From Gemmatimonadota bacterium (GTDB lineage: Bacteria; JAAXHH01), in the NCBI GenBank assembly GCA_009838645.1, contig VXRC01000047.1:1-64000 (forward strand): a stretch of 64,000 nucleotides of DNA, in the 5' to 3' direction. Made by a program: the position numbers and the translations under genes. The notes under the pieces were generated by a model, which was given only the letters and a program-made list of their open reading frames with translations, made no database searches and was not told the DNA's origin. Each line of letters starts with the position of its first letter. Position 1 is the stretch's first letter. Below are positions 26,216 through 35,790 of this stretch, piece after piece.

Positions 26216-27391
26216 ATGTCCTCTTCCTCTCCTTTCGGCGAGCCTTCCCGACCGCGGTACGACGTCATCACATTCGGCGAAACGATGATCCGGTTCTCGC
26301 CCGTGGACGGCGAGATGCTGGAACAGGCCGATTACCTGCGGGCCGACGCGGCAGGCACCGAATCCAACATGGCGGCGGCTCTGGCCAGGATGGGCGCCAA
26401 CGTGGCCTGGGTTTCCGTCCTCCCCGACCATCCAGCCGGACGGTGGATCGCCTCCAGGCTGGCGCTGCACGGGGTGGACACCTCCCACGTGGCGTGGCAA
26501 GGCGACCCCGACGAGCCGTCGGATGGGCGTCCCAAGCGGGACGACCGGACCGGGCAAGCCGAACAGACGGACGACCGGGGCGGTTCGGTCAGGCAGCTCG
26601 TTCGGCCCGGCACGGTCAGGCAGCCCGTTCGGCCCGGCGTATTCTTTCTCGAGCCTGGATCGCCGCCAAGAGGCAGCCGGGTCGTCTACGACCGCGCCGG
26701 GTCCGCGGCAACCGGCATGACGCCCGAGGTGGTGGAACAGGCGCTCCGTTCCGGCGCCCGGATCGTGCATACGTCCGGCATCACGGCTTCCCTGAGTACC
26801 GAGTGCCGTGATACGGTCGCCCGGGTCCTGGGCAACCGGGCGGAGGGCGGATACCGGACCTCATTCGACGTCAACTACCGGGCCAAGTTGTGGTCGCCCG
26901 AGGAGGCCCGCGCCGCCCTGGAATCACTGCTGGTCCAGGTCGACATCCTCGTATCGACGTCCGACGACGCGGCACTGATCTTCGGCTTGGACGGGATGCC
27001 GGAGGAAACCGTCGAAGCACTCCACGGGCGGTTCGGGAACGAGATCGTGGTGCTGACGCTGGCCGAGGGCGGGGCCGTGGGCTGGTCCGCGGAGACAGGT
27101 TTTCTCTACACGAAGCCCTACGTGGTGGAACCGGTCGACCGGCTCGGTGCCGGCGACGCCTTCGATGCCGGCCTGCTGTACGGCCTGCTGCGCGAAGATC
27201 TCCCAGCCGGACTGTCTTACGGTACCGCGCTGTCCGCACTGTGCCTGTCGGAACGGGGGGACATGACATGGTCCACGCTGGAGGAAGTGAAACGGATGGC
27301 CCGGCCGGTCCATGTCAGCCGATCCGCAACGTCCGCCCGGTCTGAGCCGTCCACCCCATCCGCACCGTCCAACCGGTCCACAGAATCATGA
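26216..27391 (+). CDS. PfkB-family carbohydrate kinase (KDG kinase-like)
   Basis: 391 residues. The N-terminal FGETMIRFSP and TESNMAAALARMGA segments, the PfkB signature near residues 305-318 (DRLGAGDAFDAGLLYG, with the catalytic Asp in GAGD), and overall layout point to a 2-keto-3-deoxygluconate or related sugar kinase. It is 60-80 residues longer than usual. An insert at about 100-143 contains a 27-bp tandem duplication (26587-26640; VRQLVRPGT/VRQPVRPGV), and a Ser/Thr/Pro-rich tail ends the protein. The 3' end overlaps the next gene by four bases. No clear ribosome site precedes the ATG, so the start is uncertain. Confidence 0.85.
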   Translation: MSSSSPFGEPSRPRYDVITFGETMIRFSPVDGEMLEQADYLRADAAGTESNMAAALARMGANVAWVSVLPDHPAGRWIASRLALHGVDTSHVAWQGDPDEPSDGRPKRDDRTGQAEQTDDRGGSVRQLVRPGTVRQPVRPGVFFLEPGSPPRGSRVVYDRAGSAATGMTPEVVEQALRSGARIVHTSGITASLSTECRDTVARVLGNRAEGGYRTSFDVNYRAKLWSPEEARAALESLLVQVDILVSTSDDAALIFGLDGMPEETVEALHGRFGNEIVVLTLAEGGAVGWSAETGFLYTKPYVVEPVDRLGAGDAFDAGLLYGLLREDLPAGLSYGTALSALCLSERGDMTWSTLEEVKRMARPVHVSRSATSARSEPSTPSAPSNRSTES

Positions 27392-28554
27392 AGACGAAGG
27401 CCATGGTCACCGTCGGAATACTGACATGTCGGGCACCCGACGAGCAGGGCCGGCCCTTCGGTCCTCCCACGGGGTTTTTCGAGGAGTGCTGCGAGGCGGC
27501 GGCGGCGCTGGATATGCGCGCGGTCGTGTTCGACGCGACCGACGTGGATGCCGCGCAAGGAACGGTGTCTCCGGCCACGGTCGTGGACGGCCGGTGGGTC
27601 GAATGCGGCCCCGAACCCTGGCCGGCGGTCATCTACGACCGGGCGCCCGTGATCGATCCCGCCGGTGCTCGAGCAGCGGATCGCACGCGGAACCTGTTCG
27701 ACAGGTCGGGCATACCCTTCGTGAATCCGGGATCCTTCGTCGGGTTGGCGGTGGACAAACTGGAGATGCACCGACGCCTGGCGGATGCCGGCCTCGCATT
27801 ACCCCATACAGGGATCCTCGATGCGTACGCGCTGCGGGCGTTCCTGGCGCGGTACAATCACGTATACGTCAAGCCCAGGGTCGGGTCCCTGGGAACGGGC
27901 GTCATGGAAATCGTCCGGGCCGCGGGGGGACGCCAGGTCATCAGGACGCTGGACGCAACCTATGAGACGCGAGGCGCCGGACCGGCCATGGACCGGATCA
28001 TGGCGCTGACCGCCGGAGCACGCGCGGAACACATGGGCTGCCTGGTACAACAGGGGATATCGGCCGAGCCCGCGGGCAAAAGGCGTTTTCCGAGGTTCGA
28101 CCTGCGGCTGCTCATGCAGAAGAACGGGCAGGCCCGGTGGAAACTGACCGGCCTGGCAGCCCGCGTCGGCCAGACCAGCGGCCCCACGACCAACCTGAGT
28201 AATGGCGCCCGCTCGGAGGAGGCCGAGCCCGTCCTCGACGCGCTGTACGGACGGCCGCGCAGGAAGGAGATCCTGCGCCGTGCCGAGCAGGCGTCATTCG
28301 CGGCCTGCCGCCTGCTGGACGCGGAACTCGGACCCATCGGAGAGGTGGGCCTCGACATCGTGCCGGACGTGGCCGGCCTGCCGTGGATCATCGAGATCAA
28401 CGCCCGCCCCGGCCGGAACGTGTTCAGGCGCATCGCCCGCAGCGCGGACGTCCCCGCCCCGTCCCGCCAACGGTACGGCGCGATACGCCGCAGGTCGGTG
28501 GCCCGTCCCTTCGAGTACGCGAAGGCTTTGGCTGAAATCGGGATATCCGCATGA
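27388..28554 (+). CDS. YheC/YheD-like ATP-grasp protein
   Basis: 388 residues. N-terminal GILTCR and the PAVIYDR segment, then FVNPGSFVGLAVDKLEMHRRL, YVKPRVGSLGTGVMEI and a C-terminal EVGLDIVPD...PWIIEINARPG form the YheC/D-type ATP-grasp pattern; the last motif supplies metal and ATP ligands. In Bacillus such proteins are spore-coat associated, but homologues occur in non-spore-formers with unknown substrates. ATP-grasp enzymes usually join a carboxylate to an amine. It overlaps the sugar kinase before it and FolC after it by four bases each, so the three are tightly coupled. Confidence 0.8.
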   Translation: MKTKAMVTVGILTCRAPDEQGRPFGPPTGFFEECCEAAAALDMRAVVFDATDVDAAQGTVSPATVVDGRWVECGPEPWPAVIYDRAPVIDPAGARAADRTRNLFDRSGIPFVNPGSFVGLAVDKLEMHRRLADAGLALPHTGILDAYALRAFLARYNHVYVKPRVGSLGTGVMEIVRAAGGRQVIRTLDATYETRGAGPAMDRIMALTAGARAEHMGCLVQQGISAEPAGKRRFPRFDLRLLMQKNGQARWKLTGLAARVGQTSGPTTNLSNGARSEEAEPVLDALYGRPRRKEILRRAEQASFAACRLLDAELGPIGEVGLDIVPDVAGLPWIIEINARPGRNVFRRIARSADVPAPSRQRYGAIRRRSVARPFEYAKALAEIGISA

Positions 28555-29894
28555 ACTATAAAGAGGCGCTGGACTATCTGTACGGATTCGTGGACTTCGA
28601 ACAGCGGCCGGGCGCCGCCCCGGTCCGCATGGACCTGTCGGGCATAAGCGCCCTGACGGAAGCCCTGGGTCATCCCGAACGGCAGTGGAAATCCGTGCAC
28701 GTGGCCGGGACCAAGGGGAAGGGATCAACCGCCGCCATGATCGCGGCCATCGTCCGCGAATGCGGTTACCGCGTGGGCCTGTACACCTCGCCCCACCTCG
28801 TCTCCCTGCGCGAACGCATACAGGTCGACGGCGAGCCCATATCCGAACCGGAATTCGCCGAACTCACGGAACGCGCCCGGCCCGCCATCGAAGGAAACGG
28901 CCCGCGGTGGAAAGACATGGGGTCCTTTTTTGATGTACTCACCGCCCTGGCCTTTGTGTATTTTAGGGAACGCCGGGTGGACCTGGCCGTGGTCGAATGC
29001 GGACTGGGCGGACGGCTGGATTCGACCAACGTAATCCGGCCCCGGGTCTGCGCGATTACGCCCATCGGCCTGGACCATACGGACCGGCTCGGCGGGACGA
29101 TCGCGGAAATAGCCCGCGAGAAAGCCGGGATCGTGAAAGAGGGCGTCTGCACCGTTTCGGCCGCCCAGCTTCCAGAAGCGTCCGAAGCGATCCGGGAAGC
29201 CTGCGAGCGCCATGGGAGTGCCTTGGTGCAGGTGGGCGACGACGTGCGTTACGCGCTCAAGGAAGCGGCGATCGGCCGGCAGGTGATCGACATTGAGGCC
29301 GTGGACCGGACGTACGAAGACCTCATACTGCCGCTTTCCGGGACGTACCAGGCCGCCAACGCGGCCATAGCGGTGGGGGTGGCGCAGGCCCTGTCCGAGC
29401 GGGGCATGAAGATCACGGACCGAGGTGTGCGCCGCGGCCTGGCCTCGGTGCGGCTGCCCGGACGCATGCAGGTCCTGCAGGACAGGCCCTGGGTGGTGCT
29501 GGACGGCGCCCACAACGTGCTGGCGGCCGAAAGCCTGACGGACAGCCTGCGCGGCCTGTTTCCAGTCCGTCGGACCATCGTCGTGCTTTCCGCGCACCGG
29601 GACAAGAACGTAGGTGACCTGTGCGCGGTCATCGCGCGGTACGCCGACGAGATTATCGTTCCCGAGCGGCGCGTGCTGCGGAAAAGGCAGGCGAATCCCG
29701 GGGACGTGGCGGAAGCCTGCAGGCGTGCCGGAACGCCGGCGCGAACGACGCCGTCGGTGGCGGCGGCCCTCTCCGAATCGATGGACAGGGCGGGACCGGA
29801 CGACCTGGTCCTGGTGACGGGATGCTTCGCGCTGGTGGGAGAAGCACTGGAAGTACTGAACGAACTGGAACCTGAAGAAACGGCAAGTCGTTGA
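28551..29894 (+). CDS. folC: Dihydrofolate/folylpolyglutamate synthase
   Basis: 447 residues. Adds glutamate to dihydropteroate or folates with ATP. The P-loop is VAGTKGKGSTAAM, followed by GLYTSPHLVSLRERIQ. The Mur-ligase central motif VVECGLGGRLDSTNV and the C-terminal VLDGAHN are all present. Length is normal. It overlaps the preceding ATP-grasp gene by four bases. Confidence 0.95.
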   Translation: MNYKEALDYLYGFVDFEQRPGAAPVRMDLSGISALTEALGHPERQWKSVHVAGTKGKGSTAAMIAAIVRECGYRVGLYTSPHLVSLRERIQVDGEPISEPEFAELTERARPAIEGNGPRWKDMGSFFDVLTALAFVYFRERRVDLAVVECGLGGRLDSTNVIRPRVCAITPIGLDHTDRLGGTIAEIAREKAGIVKEGVCTVSAAQLPEASEAIREACERHGSALVQVGDDVRYALKEAAIGRQVIDIEAVDRTYEDLILPLSGTYQAANAAIAVGVAQALSERGMKITDRGVRRGLASVRLPGRMQVLQDRPWVVLDGAHNVLAAESLTDSLRGLFPVRRTIVVLSAHRDKNVGDLCAVIARYADEIIVPERRVLRKRQANPGDVAEACRRAGTPARTTPSVAAALSESMDRAGPDDLVLVTGCFALVGEALEVLNELEPEETASR

Positions 29895-29964
29895 AAAACA
29901 AACGCGGAACCGTTGAAGAGATACGAGAAGCAATTTAAGCGGAAAATACTGGAGGACGGAAGGA

Positions 29965-31488
29965 ATGAGCAAGTTCATTCAGACAAGGGAAACCGCATGG
30001 GTCCGGCCGGGAACATGGCTGGCGTCTTGCATCCTCTGTCTTTCATTTATCGGGACAGGGCCGGCCGTTGCGCAGACGACCACCGATCCGCCGGCCGGGA
30101 CGGAAGCAACGGGCGCTGACGCAGATCCGGGAGCGACAGCGGCCCCGCCCACCCCGCAGGACGCGCAGCCGGACACTACGCTGACGCTTGAGCAACGCCA
30201 GCAGGCCGCGCTGCAGCAGTTTCTGACCACCGTCGCCATCACGAAGAATAACCTCGGCGCGGTGTACTTCGAGCAGGGACAGTACGACAGCGCCCAGGTG
30301 CATCTCGAACACGCCCTGGAGATTGCGCCGGGTTTCGCCGCCGCCTACCTCACGATGGGGCTGGTACACCACGCCAGGGGGGATACGGCCGCGGCGCTGG
30401 ATGCGTTCATGAATACCGTCGAGGGCGATACGCTCAGTGTCGCGCGCATGACCACCGTTCCGCCCGATACCGTCTATGCCTGGGCCCGAAGCCAGTACGA
30501 CCGGATGATGGTGGGGATACCGAACCTGGCCGCGGCCCATACCGACATGGCGATCGCGTACAACCAGGGCGGGTACCTCAACGAAGCGGTCCACCACTAC
30601 CGGCAGGCCATTGAAAACGATTCCTCCTACGTTGACGCCTATACGAATCTCGGCAAGGTCTATTCAGACACCGAGGAATACGAACAGTCGGCCGAGGCCT
30701 ACGAGAAAGTGCTCTCCCTGTCTCCCCCGGAGGACCAGCTGCCCAGGATCCATCTCAATCTCGGTGTCGCCTACATGGGGCTGGAGCGCATCGACGACGC
30801 GATAACGGAATGGAAGCAGGCCGCCGCGCTCGCACCGGATTACATGGACGCCTACATGAACCTCGGGACCGCCTACCAGAACAAGGACATGCCGGACAGC
30901 ACGCGGGCCGTCTGGGAAAGAGCCCTGGAGGTCGGAGGACAGTCGGTCGTGCCCCGCGTGGCGCTTGCCCGCCTGTCCTTTGCGGAAGGCCGTCTTGACG
31001 ACGCCCTGCGTTACTACGGGGAGATTCTTGATCTGGGCGCGGAAGATCCGCGCATTTCCGCGGAAATCGCCCTGGTACACGAGCGGAGGGAAGACTTCGA
31101 CCAGGCGATCACAAACTATGAACAGGCCCTCGAGCTCGTGCCTGAAAACGCGCAACTGAAAGCCGCATTGAACCGGGTCAGGCGGATCGTGGAGGAGCGG
31201 GAGAAGGCCATCGAATCCAACAAGATCCGCGTCCGCCAGATCGTCGTCGCCACGCGGGAGGCCGCGGACGCCGTGATGGTACGGTTGACGGCCGGCGCCG
31301 ATTTTGCCGAACTGGCGCGGGAGACCTCCATCGATTCGAGCCGGGACAGCGGGGGCGACCTCGGGTTCTTCGGTCCGGGCGAAATGATCCCGGAATTCGA
31401 GCAGGCCTCGATGGGCCTGGAGGTCGGCGAGCTCAGCGGGGTCGTTCAGACGCCCATGGGCTTTCACATCATCAAGCGGATCGAGTAA
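29965..31488 (+). CDS. Secreted TPR protein with C-terminal parvulin (PpiC) domain
   Basis: 507 residues with a signal peptide ending near AVAQT. Residues about 75-400 hold at least seven tetratricopeptide repeats (for example TKNNLGAVYFEQGQYDSAQVHLEHALEI, cited here only by position 93-120). The last 95 residues are a PpiC-type peptidyl-prolyl isomerase: VRQIVVATREAADAV, DFAELARETSID, GGDLGFFGPGEMIPEFE, and GFHIIKRIE. A periplasmic chaperone or envelope-assembly role is likely. It starts with a good GGAGG-type site and ends one base before the thioredoxin reductase start. Confidence 0.88.
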   Translation: MSKFIQTRETAWVRPGTWLASCILCLSFIGTGPAVAQTTTDPPAGTEATGADADPGATAAPPTPQDAQPDTTLTLEQRQQAALQQFLTTVAITKNNLGAVYFEQGQYDSAQVHLEHALEIAPGFAAAYLTMGLVHHARGDTAAALDAFMNTVEGDTLSVARMTTVPPDTVYAWARSQYDRMMVGIPNLAAAHTDMAIAYNQGGYLNEAVHHYRQAIENDSSYVDAYTNLGKVYSDTEEYEQSAEAYEKVLSLSPPEDQLPRIHLNLGVAYMGLERIDDAITEWKQAAALAPDYMDAYMNLGTAYQNKDMPDSTRAVWERALEVGGQSVVPRVALARLSFAEGRLDDALRYYGEILDLGAEDPRISAEIALVHERREDFDQAITNYEQALELVPENAQLKAALNRVRRIVEEREKAIESNKIRVRQIVVATREAADAVMVRLTAGADFAELARETSIDSSRDSGGDLGFFGPGEMIPEFEQASMGLEVGELSGVVQTPMGFHIIKRIE

Positions 31489-32412
31489 ATGGAGCAGGTC
31501 GTCATCATCGGCGGGGGACCGGCGGGTTATACGGCGGCCCTTTACGCGGCCCGGGCGAACCTTTCCCCCGTCGTGTTGACGGGCAGCACGGTCGGCGGGC
31601 AGCTGTCGCTCACCAGCGAGATCGAGAACTTCCCGGGATTCCCCGAGAGCCTGGGCGGCATGGACCTCATGGACCGCATGAGGCAGCAGGCCGAACGTTT
31701 CGGCGCCGAGATGAAGTACGAGGAAGTCACCTCCGTGGCGTTCGAACCGGGAGCGCACCGGATCACGACGGACCGCAGCGAGTACACGGCGAAGGCCGTA
31801 GTAATCAGTACCGGTTCCTCGCCACGCCTGCTCGGTGTGCCGGGCGAGGAAAGGTTCTTCGGGAGGGGCGTCTCCACCTGCGCGACCTGCGACGGCGCCT
31901 TCTACCGGGACCGGAAAGTCGCCGTGGTGGGCGGCGGCGACAGCGCCATGGAGGAAGGGCTCTTCCTGACGCGGTTCGCGAGCCACGTCCGGATCATACA
32001 CCGCCGCCACGAACTGAGGGCGAGCAGGATCATGCAGGAACGGGCCCTGAAACATCCGAAGATCGCGTTCCAGTGGGGGTCCGTGGTCGACGAGGTGCTG
32101 GGTGACGAGACCACCGGCGTGACCGGTGTGCGCGTGCGGGAACTGGAATCGGACCAGGTCCGTGAACTGGACGCCGAGGGCCTCTTCATCGCCATCGGGC
32201 ACACGCCCAATACCGGTCTCTTCAGGGACAAGCTCGAAGTGGACGAGCAGGGCTACATCCTGACGGACCGGCGGCAGCACACCAGCGTGCCCGGCGTGTT
32301 CGCGGGCGGGGACGTGCAGGACCACGTATACCGCCAGGCGGTCACCGCGGCGGGCACGGGATGCGCCGCCGCCATGGAAGCCGAGAAATACATCGCTGAA
32401 AACGCGGGCTAG
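31489..32412 (+). CDS. trxB: Thioredoxin reductase
   Basis: 307 residues, cytoplasmic FAD/NADPH enzyme that reduces thioredoxin. FAD-binding GGGPAGYTAALYAARA, the redox pair CATC in STCATCDGAFY, NADPH-binding GGGDSAMEEGLFL, and the C-terminal GVFAGGDVQD are all intact and the length is standard. It follows the TPR-parvulin gene directly. The 66 bases after it are made of degenerate GGCCAGGTCAGGAC-like repeats before the convergent cysE gene. Confidence 0.96.
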   Translation: MEQVVIIGGGPAGYTAALYAARANLSPVVLTGSTVGGQLSLTSEIENFPGFPESLGGMDLMDRMRQQAERFGAEMKYEEVTSVAFEPGAHRITTDRSEYTAKAVVISTGSSPRLLGVPGEERFFGRGVSTCATCDGAFYRDRKVAVVGGGDSAMEEGLFLTRFASHVRIIHRRHELRASRIMQERALKHPKIAFQWGSVVDEVLGDETTGVTGVRVRELESDQVRELDAEGLFIAIGHTPNTGLFRDKLEVDEQGYILTDRRQHTSVPGVFAGGDVQDHVYRQAVTAAGTGCAAAMEAEKYIAENAG

Positions 32413-32478
32413 GCCGGTTGGTCAGGGCAGGCAGCCGTTCAGGTCAGGACGGCCAGGTTAATCAGGACAGGCGGCCAG

Positions 32479-33462
32479 TCAGGCCGTTCGGACGTCGTGC
32501 TTCACCACGTCCAGGTTCGGGTCGCCGATGGTAACCTTGGAATGGGGCGGCACCGGTTCCGTCAGCCAGACGTTCGCCCCGATGACGGAATCGTGGCCGA
32601 TGGTCGTTCCGCCGCCCAGGATCGTCGCCCCGGAGTAGATGACCACGTCGTCCTCGATGGTGGGGTGGCGCTTGCCGCCCTTGATGAGACGTCCGCCCTC
32701 ATCCTTCCTGAAACTCAGCGCGCCGAGCGTCACACCCTGGTAGAGTTTCACATTGTTGCCGATCAGCGCCGTTTCCCCGATGACGACGCCCGTTCCGTGG
32801 TCGATGAAGAAACGGGTGCCGATGGTCGCGCCGGGATGAATATCGATGCCCGTGCGGCTGTGGGCGTGCTCGGACATGATCCGCGGGATGAGCGGCGTAT
32901 TCCTCAGGTACAGTTCATGGGCGATCCGGTAGGTGGAGATGGCTTCCACGCACGGGTAGCTGAGGATGATCTCGTCATGGCTCTTCGCCGCGGGATCACC
33001 GTCGTAGGCGGCTTCCACGTCGCTCATGAGCAGCTTCCGGATTCCGGGAACGGCCTCCAGCAGTTCGAGCGCGATCCGGTCGGCGATCTCCTCGCAGGCC
33101 ACGGGATCCTTTCCCTTGCACTGCGCGTCGTGCATGAGGCTCCGGGTCACTTCCTCCCGCAGGCGGATGTAGATGGTGTCCACCAGTCCGTCCACGTAGA
33201 AAGCCACGTTCTTCGTCACGAGAGGCTCGGCGCCGAAGTAGCCGGGAAAGCAGAGCGCCAGCAGGTCCTTCAGGATGCCGTAGACCCGTTCCCTGGAAGG
33301 CAGGTTCTTGCCGTCGATACGGTTCAGGCCGCCGATTGTGTCGTAGGATTGTACGATCCGGGAGGAAAGGGCGCCGATCTGGTCGCGTGTTTCGGACATG
33401 GTCATGTTGAAGTTCGGTACCAGCTTCTCGTCCGTGGTCTTATTGCGCCGTGATTGTTCCAT
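32479..33462 (-). CDS. cysE: Serine O-acetyltransferase
   Basis: 327 residues from ATG 33462, which has GGAG upstream; a longer reading to 33567 lacks a site. It acetylates L-serine with acetyl-CoA for cysteine synthesis. An alpha-helical N-terminal part (about 1-170) leads into left-handed beta-helix repeats: HPGATIGTRFFIDHGTGVVIGETALIGNNVKLYQGV is at about 225-260, with the catalytic His in the HSRTGIDIHPGA and DHGTG segments. It is of the longer SatA/EpsC-like type. It is divergent from the S55 gene and convergent with trxB. Confidence 0.92.
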   Translation of the reverse strand: MEQSRRNKTTDEKLVPNFNMTMSETRDQIGALSSRIVQSYDTIGGLNRIDGKNLPSRERVYGILKDLLALCFPGYFGAEPLVTKNVAFYVDGLVDTIYIRLREEVTRSLMHDAQCKGKDPVACEEIADRIALELLEAVPGIRKLLMSDVEAAYDGDPAAKSHDEIILSYPCVEAISTYRIAHELYLRNTPLIPRIMSEHAHSRTGIDIHPGATIGTRFFIDHGTGVVIGETALIGNNVKLYQGVTLGALSFRKDEGGRLIKGGKRHPTIEDDVVIYSGATILGGGTTIGHDSVIGANVWLTEPVPPHSKVTIGDPNLDVVKHDVRTA

Positions 33463-33636
33463 GGTGCTCCATACGGGGTTTCGCCTGCCGTTTTCCGATG
33501 GTGTCGAGGTATGCGCGGGGCCTGCTCTCCGTACCCTTGCGCGGCTGTCTGAATCTCGCAGATCCATCGCGGTAAGTCAAGCGGTTTCTGTCATTAACGG
33601 CTGCGCCGCGATCGTCCAGAAACCGCTACAAACCAG

Positions 33637-33666
33637 TTGCCAGGGGAAGCGGTGCGACCTTATATT
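33637..33666 (+). promoter_or_regulatory. Promoter of the S55/propeller genes
   Basis: TTGCCA (33637-33642), 18-base spacer, TATATT (33661-33666); each hexamer has five of six consensus bases. Transcription should start near 33673, so the start codon must lie downstream, supporting ATG 33718. Confidence 0.6.
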
Positions 33667-33717
33667 GCAGTAGTCTGGCGTCATATTCCGATCCCCTGCT
33701 CACCGCGCAGCGGCCCT

Positions 33718-35781
33718 ATGTATATCATTCAATCGATGGTCGTGCTTTTATACTTCGCAGGCCTGCTTTCACCCGCCTTGCGGGCCGGGGCCCAGTCCGC
33801 CTCGCCTGCCATTGACCGGTCCGCCACGCTGGCCATGGCTCAGTCCGCCTCGCCGGCCGAAGCCCGGCCCGCAGGTCAGCATATCGGGATCATGGATATC
33901 GACGACGTGCAACCGGGCATGCGGGGATACGGCCTCACGGTCTTTCAGGATGCCCGGATCGATACCTTCGACGTCGAAGTGATCGGCGTCATCAAGAACC
34001 AGTTCTACACGGATCACGACATCATCATGGTGGGGGTCTCGGGGCCCTATGTCGACGAAGCGGGCGTCATCGCGGGGATGAGCGGCAGCCCCGTGTACAT
34101 CGATGGTAAACTCGTCGGCGCGCTGGCGTACCGTTTCGGAGCGTTTCCGATGAAGCCCATCGGCGGCGTCACGCCGATAGGCCATATGCTGGACATTCGC
34201 GAGGCCGTGGAAACGGAAACGAAGCCGGGAAGTAACGCACCGGGTGGGACACCGGGCGGAATGGGCGGTGGCCGGCACGATCTCGGTCCATTCGGTCTTG
34301 ATCCTTCAGGTCTCGATTCGTCCGATTTCGGTCCGTCCAATACCGGCCCGTCCGGTCTCAGCCCGTCCGAACTCGGTCCGTCCGGTCTCAAGCCCATTGC
34401 CGTGCCCATGGTGTTTTCGGGATTCCACCCGAGCACCGTGTCCCTTTTTGAAAACGATCTGCGCAGTCGTGGACTCGTTCCGGTGGCGGGCGGCAGTGTG
34501 GCCGGAAGGGTGACTGGCGGCAGTGTGGCCGGCGCTTCCGGCAGCGGAGAAACCGATAGTCTGGCCGGCGCTTCCAGTGAGATACCGGACAACGTAGCCA
34601 GCAATGACGCGGACCCGGAACAGGAAGGCCCGGCATCGACCGGCGGAAAGTCCCCCCTGGAACCCGGTTCCGCCGTGAGCGCGCAGCTCATCCGGGGCGA
34701 TTACAATATGGCGGGCACGGGTACGGTCACCTGGCGCGAGGAAGACGCCATATTGGCCTTCGGGCATCCCTTCCTGTGGACGGGCGCCCTGAATGTCCCG
34801 ATGAACCGGGCGGAGATCATCACGGTTATCCCGGACCAGACCGGTTCCACCAAGATCAGCAGCGTGGCGGACGAAGTCGGTTCGGTCCTGTGGGACCATA
34901 CGAACGGGATATACGGCCAACTCGGCGATACGGCGCGCATGATCCCGGTAGAACTCTCCTATGACGATGCCATTCGCGCGCCCCGGACCTACCGTTTCGA
35001 CGTGATGATGGCGAACGGCTGGACTCCGCTGCTGGTGAACATGGCCGTGTCGAATACGATCCTCGCGAACGGCCGCATGGCCGGTGAGCGAACGATTACG
35101 ATCGGCGGCCGGATTGTATTGCGAGGCCATCCTGACATCGTCTTCGACGACCAGTTTTCCGGCCAGGCGTCCATTTCGGCGCTGGCCAGGGATGTGAACG
35201 GCGTGCTAAATTTCGTCCTCGACAACCGGTTCATCACGCCGATGATCGAGTCCCTCAGGATCGATATCCATTCGTCGGACAAACGCAGTACGGCCGTCAT
35301 CGAAGACGTGTGGTTCGGTTCGGAAACCGTCGAGCCGGGCGACACGCTCGAGGTCAGGGTATACCTCCGGCCCTACCGGGGCGACCGCCAGGTCAGGCGA
35401 ATGGACGTGACGATCCCCAAGACCATATCGGCCGGACCGGTACAGGTACTGGTCGGTTCCGCCCGGGCCGTCACCCGCCACGATCTGAACGCCGTTCCCC
35501 AGCGATACAGGCCCACGGACGGCCCCCGGCTGATCGAACTGCTCAACAACCGCCGGACCGGAAACCGGGTATACCTGAAGATGTTCCAGGGCGGCGCGGG
35601 CGGCATGGTGAAGGGAAGGGAAATGCCCGGCCTGCCCCCGTCGGTCCTCGCCGTCATGGATTCGGAGCGTACCAAAGGCAGTTTCGTACCGATCCGCGAG
35701 AAGGTGGTGGCCGAAGAAACGATCCGCACGGACTACGTCGTCGCCGGGCAGAACTGGAGCCGGCTGACCGTTAAGCGATAG
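33718..35781 (+). CDS. SpoIVB-like S55 peptidase-domain protein
   Basis: 687 residues with a signal peptide (1-27, ending AGAQS). The S55 domain comprises IDDVQPGMRGYGLTVF, a VIGVIKNQF strand, and GVIAGMSGSPVYIDGKLVGA, in which the GMSGSP serine is the expected nucleophile. The core resumes at EEDAILAFGHPFLWTG, a conserved S55 segment. Between them sits a low-complexity insert (about 170-310) of degenerate five-residue units such as GPSGL, SPSEL and AGASG. The C-terminal third is beta-rich and unrecognised. In Bacillus SpoIVB cleaves a sporulation protein; homologues in Gram-negative bacteria have unknown targets. It is followed nine bases later by the propeller gene. Confidence 0.82.
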   Translation: MYIIQSMVVLLYFAGLLSPALRAGAQSASPAIDRSATLAMAQSASPAEARPAGQHIGIMDIDDVQPGMRGYGLTVFQDARIDTFDVEVIGVIKNQFYTDHDIIMVGVSGPYVDEAGVIAGMSGSPVYIDGKLVGALAYRFGAFPMKPIGGVTPIGHMLDIREAVETETKPGSNAPGGTPGGMGGGRHDLGPFGLDPSGLDSSDFGPSNTGPSGLSPSELGPSGLKPIAVPMVFSGFHPSTVSLFENDLRSRGLVPVAGGSVAGRVTGGSVAGASGSGETDSLAGASSEIPDNVASNDADPEQEGPASTGGKSPLEPGSAVSAQLIRGDYNMAGTGTVTWREEDAILAFGHPFLWTGALNVPMNRAEIITVIPDQTGSTKISSVADEVGSVLWDHTNGIYGQLGDTARMIPVELSYDDAIRAPRTYRFDVMMANGWTPLLVNMAVSNTILANGRMAGERTITIGGRIVLRGHPDIVFDDQFSGQASISALARDVNGVLNFVLDNRFITPMIESLRIDIHSSDKRSTAVIEDVWFGSETVEPGDTLEVRVYLRPYRGDRQVRRMDVTIPKTISAGPVQVLVGSARAVTRHDLNAVPQRYRPTDGPRLIELLNNRRTGNRVYLKMFQGGAGGMVKGREMPGLPPSVLAVMDSERTKGSFVPIREKVVAEETIRTDYVVAGQNWSRLTVKR

Positions 35782-35790
35782 GAGCGATCC

